Source: Glutinoglossum americanum
Taxonomy: Eukaryota > Ascomycota > Geoglossomycetes > Geoglossales > Geoglossaceae
Reading direction: 5' to 3'
NCBI GenBank assembly: GCA_020080175.1
Contig: JAGHQL010000022.1
Coordinates: forward strand, 62,001-126,000
Length of the DNA: 64,000 bases
Positions within the stretch are counted from its first letter, which is position 1; every line of letters begins with the position of its first letter. A program made the position numbers and the translations under genes. Of this stretch, positions 48,499 to 61,156 are shown in pieces. A model generated the notes under the pieces. It had not been told where the DNA came from, made no database searches, and saw nothing but the letters and a program-made list of their open reading frames with translations.

Positions 48499-48991
48499 AT
48501 GGCATCTAGAAGGATCACACCAGATGAAAAGGACATGTTGGGCCAAGATGACCAAATCGCTTCATCCTCCCTCCCATCTGATAAATCCAACATAACTCCT
48601 GCAGTTCCAGCGTGAGTGCTTATCCCTGCTGCGCACCCTAACTTTCGTCTCCAACTCTTCGAGTTCATAAACACTAACCTGTCACGAGCGAAATAGCGGC
48701 GTCATTATAAAGCTCTTGGCCTTCAGTCTGGCAATGATCGGGGGCCCAATAGGGACATATTATTTGACTCTACACACAGTCTTCAAAGGTTCGTCCTCAG
48801 ATTGATCTCTATTCGCCGACTTCTCGCATTTTCCTAACCCCTGGAGGTCAGGGAATTCGACATTTGCAGGGGCTACAGCCGCGATCATGGCGAATTTCGT
48901 TCTGATAGCGTATGTGGTGGTTGCGATGAAGGAGGATCAGAGTGAAAGATTAGAGGCAGAGAAACACGCGAAGGAAAAGAAAGGGTTATGA
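48499..48991 (+). CDS. VMA21: V-ATPase assembly factor Vma21
   Basis: Small ER membrane chaperone for the V0 sector of the vacuolar ATPase. Three exons give MASRRITPDEKDMLGQDDQI, then (after a GTGAGT intron) GVIIKLLAFSLAMIGGPIGT with YYLTLHTVFKG. A GTTCGT intron (donor 48789-48794) follows, then NSTFAGATAAIMANFVLIAY with VVVAMKEDQSERLEAE. Two membrane helices are separated by a short loop, the usual Vma21 layout. The C-terminus is AKEKKGL, that is KKxx, a dilysine signal for retrieval to the ER, as expected for the family. About 108 residues, typical size. The acceptor ggtcag at about 48850 keeps the frame and the conserved FAGATAAIMAN block. Confidence 0.92.
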
Positions 48992-49607
48992 TTTCCGTAG
49001 GCAAACTATATAGCACATATATGTACTTGCAGAATGTGCTGTCTGTATTGCTGTATTTTCATGACAGCTCGGTTCGAAGAGCCAGTGCCGGATGATATCT
49101 CATCGCTGAAAAGAATTTTCCGCGTGCCAGCAAAAACGCTCCTAGGAAGCGCTGCTGAATTCGTCGATGTTCCGTTACCATCTTGTCCTTGTACCCCAGC
49201 AGTTCCATGAAAAAAGTGACACCGCGACTCCTAATACCAGTATCCCTAATACTAGTATCTCAAATAACCACGCCGATGCATAGCACGGAGAGAAATGAAA
49301 AGGCGAATTAATGCTATTCAAGAATAGAGAGTTGGGTGGACACATAAGGAGCAACCTCAAGAGTCCCAAATACAATGGCTCCAGAGAATCATGTCTGGCA
49401 AACTTGTAAAGAAACCTCATTAAAACCAGGATGCCCGGTGGACCTGTATCCGGTCCTCCCGCCATAATCATAATCATCACACGGAGTGCTATGAGAGCAG
49501 TCCTAGATTGAAATAGATATATCCACAACTTCGCAACGAGCATCTTTTTGTCGAAGGCAGTCAGAAAATATTAACAAGAAATAGATCGGCGCCCAGTACC
49601 GTGAAGA
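48992..49607. other. convergent intergenic region
   Basis: About 615 bp of 3' flanks. A 122-codon hydrophobic minus-strand ORF (49175-49543) has a biased Leu/Ile composition but no homologue that I recognise, and it lies where a 3' UTR is expected. I treat it as chance. Confidence 0.5.
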
Positions 49608-50997
49608 CTAATTTCCTCGACTAAACCTCTTAAACCAACTCTTCCGCTTTTCCCCTGTCCCCAATTTTGGCCCGTTTATGGGAGCTGCAACAGATACATT
49701 GCTAAGTTTGATGGGTACTCGCGGTGGGATATTGTCTTTTGGAGGAAGATGCGGGGGGACACTCGGTGGAGCTGAGTTCCACTGGTTGTAGTTTCCGGCG
49801 CCGTTCGGATCAGCAGAATTTTTTGATGCAAGATATGACCCGTTTCCTTGCGGGTGCCCTGGATAGTTCAGACTATTGGTGAGCTGAGGCTGGGCAGTAT
49901 TCCCGAACTGGATACCGTAACCGTGGCTGTCGGCTGGTTCCGCTTTTATGCCCTGGTCCTTCCGGTCGATCGAGCTGTCTTCACTGCTCGGATCTGTTGA
50001 ATATCCCCAAGGGTCTGTGTTGTAGCTACCTCCAGAGGCTGTGTTTACAGTGTCGACAGACTGTTGATAAGCAGCAGATGGATAGAAATTTTGTCCGTTG
50101 CTGTGGGCACTGGCCGGAGGTTCGGTATGGACCCGCTGGCCGAAGCGGGGGCGGTATTGGTAATAAGGATTAATTGAATTGTGATTTTCATTAAGGCTGC
50201 GGCAAGTTTTATGGTTAGCACAACGCTCATGGGTAAATTTCGTGTTATCTGGGGGTTAGACTGCTGCTACCTTTCAGATCGCGCAGGACCTGGTCGGCTA
50301 CCATAATAGCCACCATCTTGAAGCCCACGCGTATTGTAGTTGCTGGACGCATAGTAGCTGCTTCGGCGACTGTACCCTCCATTGGTGCCCTCATACGAGT
50401 CTACAGTGGAAGTTTGTAAGCCTTACATCATCTACCCTGGCAATCTCTAATGACCTACCACCGCGTGCATAGGCTTTGCGTTTGTACTCGTTGTCAATTG
50501 CAGCTTCAAACGATCGAATAGTATCCAGAGGTCTTTCCCACCTAGGTCGAGTCGGGTTTGAACGGTCAGGCTCGACTATTGGCCGTCAACAGAGACCTTC
50601 CTACGTCAATTGAAAACTCGAAGCATACCGATAAGGTTTCCGAATTGGTCTTTGTGGGGCAGAGCACGAATGTCATTCGTGTTTCTTTGGCTTACAGCGA
50701 CTATTTGGATAAGTTTCATTAGCAGTCGTTCAACTAATACGGAACACTCACAAAAGAACGCTATTCAAGCACCAGAGGATACTCACATGGCTCGTCTTCT
50801 GAAATAGCTCTCGTAGGATCCTGGCTCAGGCCAAATCTCGTTCTCTGTTTGTCCTTGCTCGTCTCCCTAAGATCGACTTTAGGCGTCTTTGGTGTGGAAC
50901 CACCGCTCTTCCGGCTGCCGCCGGACATATTGCTCACAAAACTCCATGTCGACTTTGGCCGCGGCCGTGGCTGTGGTTGCGCCGGGATGGCAGACAT
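49608..50997 (-). CDS. DUF2406 protein
   Basis: Hydrophilic protein of unknown function in the family of yeast YMR295C and YGR273C. The N-terminus MSAIPAQPQPRPRPKSTWSF precedes KVDLRETSKDKQRTRFGLSQ with DPTRAISEDEP. Short exons follow: NDIRALPHKDQFGNLI, then EPDRSNPTRPRWERPLDTIR with SFEAAIDNEYKRKAYARGG. That WERPLDTIRSFEAAI block is the DUF2406 signature. The C-terminal half is disordered, rich in Tyr, Ser, Asn and Pro (YEGTNGGYSRRSSYYASSNY, later PYYQYRPRFGQRV). It ends in a basic tail, GEKRKSWFKRFSRGN. Six exons are implied. The basic, aromatic end may be a membrane-contact peptide (inference). Confidence 0.85.
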
Positions 50998-51832
50998 TCC
51001 TGATAACTGCTAGCACTTTGTAATGTGTAGCTGCGAATATTCTAGAGAGAAAATGCAATCTTCGGGACCGTTGAGGATTCCGATGTGGATTCTGTTGAAG
51101 GGGGGGGACTTTAATGTCGCGTAAACAGATGGCTGAGAGCGCAAATCAATTTGGTGGCTGGACCAATTTAATAGTAGGTATACTGCAAGCGAGCGGTAGT
51201 TGGGTATGCAAAAACGATTGTCTTGAATAATACTATGTAGCAGAAGGTGAAACAGATCCCCACAAAAAGGATATTGATGCTGGGCAGGTAGGATAGTGTA
51301 ATGAACTGCGTAAAAAGAAAAGTAGGACATGCGCGGAGGTTGGGGCCGGAAGATGGCGACTGCCATGTAAGTTTTAAAAGGTGGCGAGGAAGGGCCGCGT
51401 AGAGGTCATTGAATTGAATGCGTCAAACCTACCGTTGGCGATCGATTCGATTCGTCTAGGGGGTTATACTTAGCACACGCAACGAATGGTAACCCCCCAC
51501 ACGAAACGCGTCTACGTCACTGGCGGTGGTATGCAGGTCTTGGTTCGGAGAGTACCAGCATGAACTGCCTTTGGTACCACCAAAACCGCCAAGGCCACTG
51601 TGGTCCGTAACAACCACTGCTACAGAGTTGAGTCCGGAATGCTTTTGGGCTGTTAAGCCATTTTGATCGCTTTTTCAATTTTTACAGATGATGCATTGAC
51701 GCGCCTATGGAAGCAGATCGCCCACGAGAGTTAAGTCATTTCTCAGCTCAAAGCCCTCGGGCCTGGTAAGTTGAGAATTCACATTTACGCCACCAGCATC
51801 CCACATACGTCCATAAGCCACACCGACCATCC
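50998..51832. other. intergenic region, promoter of the DUF2406 gene
   Basis: About 835 bp. A 118-codon minus-strand ORF (51010-51366) directly upstream of the DUF2406 start lacks motifs and probably lies in the promoter. A CT-rich stretch is absent. Nothing else was seen. Confidence 0.5.
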
Positions 51833-52758
51833 CTAGATTGAAGACGGGTACAGCATCACTCTCACCGAAGCACCGAAAGACTTGGGCGGGAGATTGCGTC
51901 GGAATTGTGCCCTTACAACTCCCGAATTGCCTGAAATGTCCAGCACCCATTAGCGCTGCACTGCGAAGAGCGTCTTGTATACTTTTGCTATCATACCATG
52001 TGGCCGAGTGACTTTGCCCCAAATCACTCTAATTTTCGATCCCCGTACTTCTCTTGTAGCCCGGTAGACGAAAGCAACTTTCTTGCCAAGGTAGAATCTA
52101 GAAAAATAAGAATATCAGTTGAAAGATGCTAAAATAAGGAAGATTGCCGGCTTGGTCCTTACTCGGCGGCCTTTGGGTCATCGACGCCCTCTGGAAGGGA
52201 GGCGTTAGCTGCAAACCAAAATATTATAGAGGATATCTTTTCGCAGCCAATGGTGCGACTCAAGTTTGTGGAGGGGATCAATACCGATCTTAATCAGGCT
52301 GTAAATAACCGTTAGCATCTTCCGCCCTAACAAGAAATAACGATACTCACCTTGTACCGGGATTCGTATTGCGCTTCCCTCTTTGGTAACTTAAATGACG
52401 GCCCCTGTTCGACAACGCAGTCCATCAGCAATCGATATCCCCCAGGTTCCTGAGTCCAACAGATAGAACCTAACCGCCTTTGGCCTGTCTCATCTGTAGT
52501 CGTTCTATGAACAGGTCGACTAGAGAACTGCGTGGTACTTACTTAACGTATACTAACGAAAGATAAGTTGTTAGTCCCTTGATGCCGAGAAATGATCTTG
52601 CACTGACAGTGCAGCATGAACTCAGCAGTTTTAGGCTAAAGCCCCAAACAAGATTTTGGGTTCTTAGATCCGCTGTACTGCATTATCTCGATTGGGGGGA
52701 AGGCTTGCTAGAATAGAAGGATAGGTGACTTACGACGATGACCTGCCTGCGACGGCAT
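51833..52758 (-). CDS. RPL33: 60S ribosomal protein eL33 (L35a)
   Basis: Large-subunit ribosomal protein. The gene is broken into very small exons: MPSQAGHR, then a 10-nt exon (52543-52552) giving LYVK, then [17 protein letters not shown], then a 14-nt exon (52285-52298) giving [15 protein letters not shown] follows, then [20 protein letters not shown] with [14 protein letters not shown], and last [20 protein letters not shown] with [11 protein letters not shown]. All six introns have clean GT-AG ends (donors GTAAGT, GTAAGT, GTGAGT, GTATTG, GTAAGG, GTATGA). The product, about 109 residues, is complete. The introns total several times the coding length, common for ribosomal protein genes. Confidence 0.94.
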
Positions 52759-53202
52759 CTTGAGGAAAGCTCGCAAAGAAATCAATCGAAAACTGGGGAG
52801 ACCAAGTTGTGAAAATAGCAATTCGTCTACGAATTGAGACGACGCTAAAGAAAAGGTTAGTTATCGATGGGGTCGTCGAGACGTTAAAACGTCTAACTTC
52901 GCGATTTCGCTAAATATGACTGTTAAAAGCCCTAGCCCTCGCTTAGCTGACTCATCATACACCCAATGCTATACAATTAGATTCAAGAGGTTTAACATTT
53001 TGTCCCATTCCAATTTATCTGCCTAAAGTGTCAGGGAGCGTGTGAAGAAATGCCCTTTTATTTATATAGGTGTCCAAAGCTTTACTCGGCAGAGAAAGGG
53101 ACGATATACGCCTACATCATATGCTTTTGCACCAATGAAACTTAACACACTGGCTACCAATGCACTTAAAACAAAAAGATCAAACCCTAATGCTTTCTAA
53201 TA
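52759..53202. other. promoter region of RPL33
   Basis: About 440 bp between the eL33 start and the 3' end of the next minus-strand gene. No ribosomal-protein promoter element could be named with confidence. Confidence 0.5.
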
Positions 53203-54298
53203 TCAACAGACTCCGTTACCAAGATGCCGAAATTCATGAACGATTGGCTTCGTCAGTCCGTGGGCCGGTCTTCCTGCTCTGTGGGAGAAGCTAATGCTAA
53301 TGCTTCTTTGATACGCAGTCTGGTGAAGCCAAGATTGGTTAGGAGCTCTGACGGCCTCCGAGGGAGGTTTCAAGGGAAGGGGTTATATGTACATACCTCT
53401 CGCTTGGGGGGGCTGCTATCAATGAGCTCATAAGCGCATACTTCGCCGATTCCCGCACAAGGTTTTTAATCTCCTTGATATCCTCGCCCAGCGAATCGAT
53501 CTGTCTTGTACACTTAGAGATCGAACTGTCGACAAGTTCTGCCATCCTGTTCTCGAAAGATTCCTGTCTGCTTTGCGATATTCATCAGTTGACGTCTCTG
53601 CACCGTGGCAAACTCGACGTCTTACGTGTCATTGTCGTTTGCAAGGTTCCTAATATCTCTGACATCATCGGCAATGTTCCCTATATCAACCACCGCTTTC
53701 CGCACATTGTCGTTCGTGTTCCTGTCCTGGTCTAGCACCTCAAGCGCTCTCGAGTCAATCCTCAAAACTAGAATGCGAAAATACTCAGTACATTCCTTCA
53801 ATTATATGGCACTTTATGTCGCATACTTCGCTGCTCCATCAAACTGAGCCTATCTTCAATAGATGACTGTCTAACTGTTACATCGTTCAGTGTCTGGTCG
53901 GTTTGGGTCAAAAGATTCCCCATCTTCGAGACCGCCTGAAGGAGCTGCCTCAACATCCTAGAATCTGGAGCGTTTGATGAAGCCTCTGGACTTGGCGCTT
54001 GGTGAACACCTGGTCTTGGGGGCATACCTGGTGTAAACATAGGACTTGGAGGGGACCCAGGGGGAAACGGAGAGAAGTGCGCAAAAAGAGGTGGTGGAAA
54101 TCCAGAACCCCCAGGGGGGGGGTTCATGGGACCAAACATTGCCGGAGCCCCAACAGGTGATAATGGCGCTGGTGGCATATTGAAATTTGGTACAAAATAA
54201 TCCGGTCCAGGATACGGTCGGAGTGAGTACGGATGTCCACTAACAGTCGTAGAACTGTTGCTCTGCGAAGAGGCACCAGGAGAGGTGAACCCGGACAT
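53203..54298 (-). CDS. unrecognised protein, Pro/Gly-rich N-terminus and coiled-coil C-terminus
   Basis: I do not recognise this protein. The N-terminal exon (about 150 residues) starts MSGFTSPGASSQSNSSTTVS and is rich in Pro, Gly, Phe and Ser (GPMNPPPGGSGFPPPLFAHF). It then turns helical: LRQLLQAVSKMGNLLTQTDQ with SSIEDRLSLMEQR. Spliced exons continue ILRIDSRALEVLDQDRNTND, VRKAVVDIGNIADDVRDIRN, QESFENRMAELVDSSISKCT and RQIDSLGEDIKEIKNLVRES. These have heptad-like spacing of hydrophobic residues, so a coiled coil is likely. The last exon, read to a stop at 53203, is Ser/Arg-rich and less certain. The 5' exon is well supported by length. Probably a scaffold or oligomerising protein (inference). 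Confidence 0.6.
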
Positions 54299-54635
54299 CT
54301 GAGAAAATAAATATGCTTAGGCGGAGAACGCACAACGATATTCTTCTAATATCCCTGTCTAGGTCGAGGTGGAGACTTTGAAAGGGGCAATTACGCTTTG
54401 CTAGAATATAATTAAGAAATAGCAGCCTGTGCTTCTTTTGAACATGCCATTTTTCAGAATGGTAGGAAATTCACCGGCAGAACTGGCACCAGTCATCTTT
54501 TAAATCCGAGGCATTCTCCCTCTGGTTATCGTGAGATGATTCGGAGTTGAATCACGGTTGGACACGTCGCTAACATCGAACGGCTGGGGCCGCGCTGGCA
54601 CGGTTGTTCGTCAATCCACCTGTCATTTAATGGTC
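54299..54635. other. intergenic, promoter of the coiled-coil gene
   Basis: About 340 bp upstream of the minus-strand start at 54298. No feature was recognised. Confidence 0.4.
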
Positions 54636-55112
54636 TTACAGAAACCCGTATTCCACAACAATTACCAGATAGCGAAATACTAGGCAGGGCGTGTTAAGTG
54701 TATATATCCGGGGTGCCGACTCTGGGGTGCAGGGGCCAACCACCTCATAACTACCTAGAGGTTCACATCGGTCCGGAGAGGATTCCGTGGTAGAATAAGT
54801 TAAACCTTTCTGGAGCTGGGTATCAGCGGAGCCCGTGAGGCTGCTTCCTGGCGGACCGGGTGAAATAAACAAACATTGACTTGCCTGGCCAGACCTAGTT
54901 CCGGAGATGCTCAAGTCGATAAATCGATCACCTGGTTCATTGCTCGACTGACGGGGAACACGGGCATTATATGCCTGCGACGCTTTGGCCGCTTGGTGAC
55001 ATCACTACACTACTTATAACTCGACGACCTTTCAATCGTAGAAATTCTGCCTCCTCAGCCTGCGTACTCGGAGGTCATTTGCTAATTCCGCATTTCGAGG
55101 GCCTACGGACAT
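54636..55112 (-). CDS. candidate two-exon protein of unknown function
   Basis: On the minus strand an ATG at 55112 opens MSVGPRNAELANDLR, ending at a GTACGC donor. Skipping about 90 bp to an acceptor gtcgcag restores frame with AYNARVPRQSSNEPGDRFID and about 85 further residues, ending LVIVVEYGFL. The first exon has a charged, helical look and the second is Ser/Gly/Thr-rich. I know no homologue. Support is weak: open frames joined by plausible splice sites. It shares its upstream region with the glucose-6-phosphate dehydrogenase gene. Confidence 0.25.
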
Positions 55113-55529
55113 AGTTTCTATGACCTGCGAAGTGATTGGATCTTCAAATTGCAAAGACTAATCATCTGCGAATATAGCGGCACGCTTCCGCCCTGCGTTC
55201 GTCTTGATATCTTGCTTTTTTCGAGCTGTCCCCCCCAAACGCAAACTGCTTTTTTGTTCCCCCCCCACTTTATGCTGCGCACATTAGCAAAGTTACACCA
55301 TAAGCCATAGGGAGCATTGCCCACACCGCCAGCGCGAGGACCACCCTAGCGACTATAACACTTTTACCGGGACCCCACCTTCTCTACTGGCAGCGACCCA
55401 ACAATTCTAAGACCCACACAGTACGCGACCCCAGCTCTTCCGGTCGACTATCAGACTGTGAGAAGCTTCACATAATTGTTTCGATCTGCCTTGAGAATAG
55501 CGGTTAAGCCCGCGGCCCGAGCCCTCACC
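55113..55529. promoter_or_regulatory. promoter region of glucose-6-phosphate dehydrogenase gene
   Basis: About 415 bp upstream of the ZWF1 start. It holds two C-runs (ccccccc near 55230 and 55259) next to T-runs, a composition common in strong fungal promoters. No defined operator was recognised. Confidence 0.45.
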
Positions 55530-57633
<2,104 letters not shown>

Positions 57634-58159
57634 CCTATGCAGACAGCATCCAACAAACTGTAGGGATGTGGGCAGGTTAGCCGTCTTGAGGCTGTTGTGT
57701 AAAGATGGTTTACCAGCGTTCGGAAGTCATAGAAAACCATGTATCGCAGCAGAAGATTATCTCCTCTTTTCGTTTTTGAAGGAAATATAGTCAACTCAAC
57801 CAGCTCTACCCCATTTACCTCGCACATAGGGTATTGTTTGACCATCAAGGCCTAAGGATAAGTTACCTAAAGTGCTTTAACCTGCAACTCCCGTTTATGG
57901 ATATCACCCGCCGAGATTGCTCAGTTTTATCGCGTCTTCCGACGTCTAGGCGCGCGGCCTAGGGGCGATACACTACTTGGTTACAGCCAAAGCCGAGCTA
58001 GTATCCATCGGGTATTCGGTTGTGTGGATCACTCGGGTTGCGAATAATACTCGAAAGGTAGTATAGAGAACCCCATAGGGTGATAGGCGCTTTCCCGTCG
58101 ATGAAGCCGTTAGACGCGAACCGCAAAGAGCCAGAACAGAGTTCGGTTCTTTCTGCCAC
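57634..58159. other. convergent intergenic region
   Basis: About 525 bp of 3' flanks between ZWF1 and SEC20. No feature was recognised. Confidence 0.5.
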
Positions 58160-59588
58160 TCATAGCTCGTCTCTCTTCCTCTCTTCTTCCTTTCTCGCCT
58201 CCTTATCCTCCTCCCACATCCTTTTCTTTGGATTGGGCTTGCGTCTCTCTCCTTCTGCATCATCTTTCGGTCTCCCCTCCCCTTTCTCCCCATCGCTACC
58301 CTCCCCTCCCGCCTCCTGATCTCCCTGTAGTTGTTGTCCTTGACTATCATCAATAACTCTCTCAACCTCTTCCATCGCGCTCCGCTCGGAGTCCCGTGGA
58401 GCTGGACTTGGGGTGCCATATGGGCCTGGGCGTCCCCTTCCTCCACCACCTACTGGTATAGATATTGCTTGTCCCATGACAAAAGTTGGTCGATCGCCTC
58501 CAACAGGATGCTGGGTCGTCACCACTCTGGTTGTTGTAACTGATGCTTCTTGCAGCGATACAGACATTCCTGAACTCGCACTGCCAGTAGCTAGAGCTAT
58601 AGTGGTACCCAAGATCCAGTACAGCCCCTTGAGTGGCAGCCAGACGAGCCACCACAGAGGACCATAAAGGATGCGTCGGAAGAAGAGCCAAACGATCGTT
58701 GAGAGAAGGATATAGAATGCTGTTTCCAAGTACCATGTATCCGATTTTTGCGAACGTAGTAGAGTCCCTAGAAGGTTCCGAGAGGAGGAAAGGAGGCTGT
58801 CCAGGCTGTTGTAGTTTTCAGATAATGTCGCAAGAGCCGCGGTGGATTGTTCTGTTGAACTTATTAGTGCCGGCTCGCAATAGCTCCATGGGAGAGTGGG
58901 CACATACGAAGTGTGTCGTGGGCGAACTGAGAGCGTGAGAGCTCCGACTGCATTACTTGGTGTGTGCGCCGAAGCGCAGCTGTGACGTCACCCGAGGCAT
59001 TCACTAAGAGTTCATCTTGTGAGAGCTTCTCTTGTCCCCGCTGACGCTCTCGGCTATTATTGTTGTTGCTGCTTGACTTAGAGAAGAGGAGCTCGCGTTC
59101 CTTTCGTTGAGACACCTCCGCATTACGTTTAGCTTGAAGCTGTGCTTTCCTGAATTGTGAGCGGGCTCTGAGAAACCAGTTAGCAATGATTCTTACTCCC
59201 GCAGGCGAATCTCCATAACACATGCAATACTCAGATGCACAGAGATAGTGGGTGTCGCCTACAGCTTCAAATCCTCCTCGATCCTCGCAACACTAGCTTC
59301 CAGTCTTGCCCTTTCTCTCTCTCTCTCTGCTCCTCTTGCCCCCGATACATGGTCATCTACCTCTTGTCTCAGAAGCTCAAGAGCATCCTCCTGCTCCTTT
59401 AATTCCTGATGTATTTCAGCAGCCAGCTCCAGCCGGGAATCATTACCGTCGTTAGCCAGTGATGTTGAACCTGGTTGAATGGATAATTTGGAAAGTCGGG
59501 TTATTAGGGAGAGCGTGACTCGATGGGACTCTGAGAGATTACCTAGGCGACTCGGAAGGGGTGAACGAGACATGGCGGCAGAAGCCAT
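58160..59588 (-). CDS. SEC20: Sec20-family SNARE with C-terminal RDEL
   Basis: Qb-SNARE for retrograde Golgi-to-ER transport. It starts MASAAMSRSPLPSRLGNLSE. The N-terminal helices carry LSLITRLSKLSI and LKEQEDALELLRQEVDDHV. After an intron comes RSQFRKAQLQAKRNAEVSQR, then DVTAALRRTHQVMQSELSRS with QFAHDTL (SNARE motif start). Next is SSTEQSTAALATLSENYNSL with DSLLSSSRNLLGTLLRSQKS. The membrane part is YLETAFYILLSTIVWLFFRR followed by a second hydrophobic stretch, GPLWWLVWLPLKGLYWILGT. A long hydrophilic lumenal tail ends KEEERKRDEL. RDEL is a variant of the HDEL retrieval signal, and yeast Sec20 ends HDEL, which strongly supports the name. Confidence 0.88.
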
Positions 59589-59825
59589 ATAGAGTAGTAT
59601 TGAAAATCCGTGGTTGATGACATTTGATACCTGGACCGAACTGCCACGATACTTAAACCGCGCTTAATAACTGCCGCCTTAAGCGCTGCACTTTTGAAGA
59701 ACTCGATCAGCACATCGCCCGCTCACACCGGGATTCAATTGAACTCCAAAGATCCCTCTGTAAGAAGCTACCTAGTCGCAACTCGTGTACTAATAACTGA
59801 CTCTCTATCCCAAGTCCTTACCGAA
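59589..59825. promoter_or_regulatory. divergent promoter region SEC20/mL53
   Basis: A 237-bp head-to-head space that must contain both promoters. The plus-strand frame is open upstream of 59826 but the conserved protein begins at MITRF. Confidence 0.55.
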
Positions 59826-60198
59826 ATGATCACCCGATTCATCACCGACGTAACCACGAGATTCAACCCCTTCTCCCCGCGCGCAAAAACAGCTCGCATC
59901 TTCCTCTCCCTCCTGCCTCCAAACGCGCGGCAGTCAGGCATGAGGATAAACACCATGCTACTCCCTAAGGACAGCAAAGAATGCAGCGTACTATTACTGA
60001 AGTTCAGTAAGCCTTTCCCTAATCCCCGCCCTACCTCATGGGACGAGCGTTAGCTAACCTGCGAGCCTTTTGTTGTCATAAGAGGACGGAAAGGAGATGA
60101 CCCTCGACACACAAAAGTTACGAATTAAAGACGTGATGGAAGAAGTGAATAGGCATTCGAGGATACTGAGTCGGCAGGAGGAGTTGACTGCGAGCTAA
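59826..60198 (+). CDS. MRPL44: mitochondrial large ribosomal subunit protein mL53
   Basis: Small mitoribosomal protein. Two exons: MITRFITDVTTRFNPFSPRA with KTARIFLSLLPPNARQSGMR and SVLLLKF, then after a GTAAGC intron KDGKEMTLDTQKLRIKDVME with EVNRHSRILSRQEELTAS. The block FNPFSPRAKTARIFL and the end KDGKEM-L are typical of fungal mL53 (yeast Mrpl44). About 100 residues. The Arg-rich N-terminus probably serves as the import signal. Confidence 0.88.
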
Positions 60199-61156
60199 GT
60201 TGGCTGGAGAAATGATCTTATGATGTCCTTTGAGACATAAGGATATGTGGCTTGTATCATTACCTGGCATTATTCGGAGTTTAGAATATCTGTGCCTCAT
60301 GAACTGCATCATGCTGGCAAGCGTCCCATACTGCTTTAGATTTGCTCATACTCTCATTGCTGGGTACCACGCCGTTCTCCCAACTAACCCTTATTTCAAT
60401 CCTCGACAACAAAGGAGAGGAATGAAAACATGAAAGACCTCAGATCTAACAGACATTATTCTTTTTCACGGCCGTTTACGTTAAATATTTCGTAAATAGG
60501 ACCCAAGTACAATACACACTAAGGTGCCCTATATTCATAGATTCAGTCATAACAAGCCGCCCACACTGACACAACGAAATGCTCATGCTTAACCGTTATT
60601 CGTCATAAACTTAGTAAGGAAATTAGTAGGGAGGCTTTCCAACGCCCAGGCCCCAACCCTCACCATGGTACAACCGCGTTACTCCCATCACAGATCCAAT
60701 AGTATAATACATCTTCCCTACCACAAGGTGGGTTGGGAATTTTGAGCCAGCTTCGGGGTCGCTCGAGCGCATGTGGCATCAATAACAGTATGTCGACCCA
60801 CCCTCGTAAAACAACTCAAAAGGGTTGACACATCTAAAAAGACAAATTCAATGCAGAAACTAGGGATACAAGGAAACTATGTCGGTAGCACATATATATG
60901 GTTGCCAAGCTAAAGCCCTTGACGCTCAATGGCGGCTGGGTGGTTGCGGTGACCTTCTTAAACAGCATTTGTCCGCGGGTTTGGTGCTACCGACCCCAAA
61001 AGGTTCCGGACGGGAATGTTAATAAGATGCAGCTTTGGCCGGACGACCGTCCGGTAAACAAAGCCCCCAACAGGTGCTATAACAATTATTTGGTGCCCAG
61101 CCAGCAACCCGCAATAGAAATTAAGACGGCCGATGTCCTAGAACCCTCCGGAGTCG
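60199..61156. other. convergent intergenic region, about 1 kb
   Basis: It lies between the 3' ends of mL53 and the Zn2Cys6 gene. ORFs at 60230-60433 and 60898-61227 show no motif. The second overlaps the end of the regulator gene antisense and is probably chance. Confidence 0.5.

Noticed and set aside
49175-49543. 122-codon hydrophobic minus-strand ORF
   Set aside because: It lies in the 3' flank between two convergent genes, has no motif or family resemblance, and its hydrophobicity follows from T-rich DNA.
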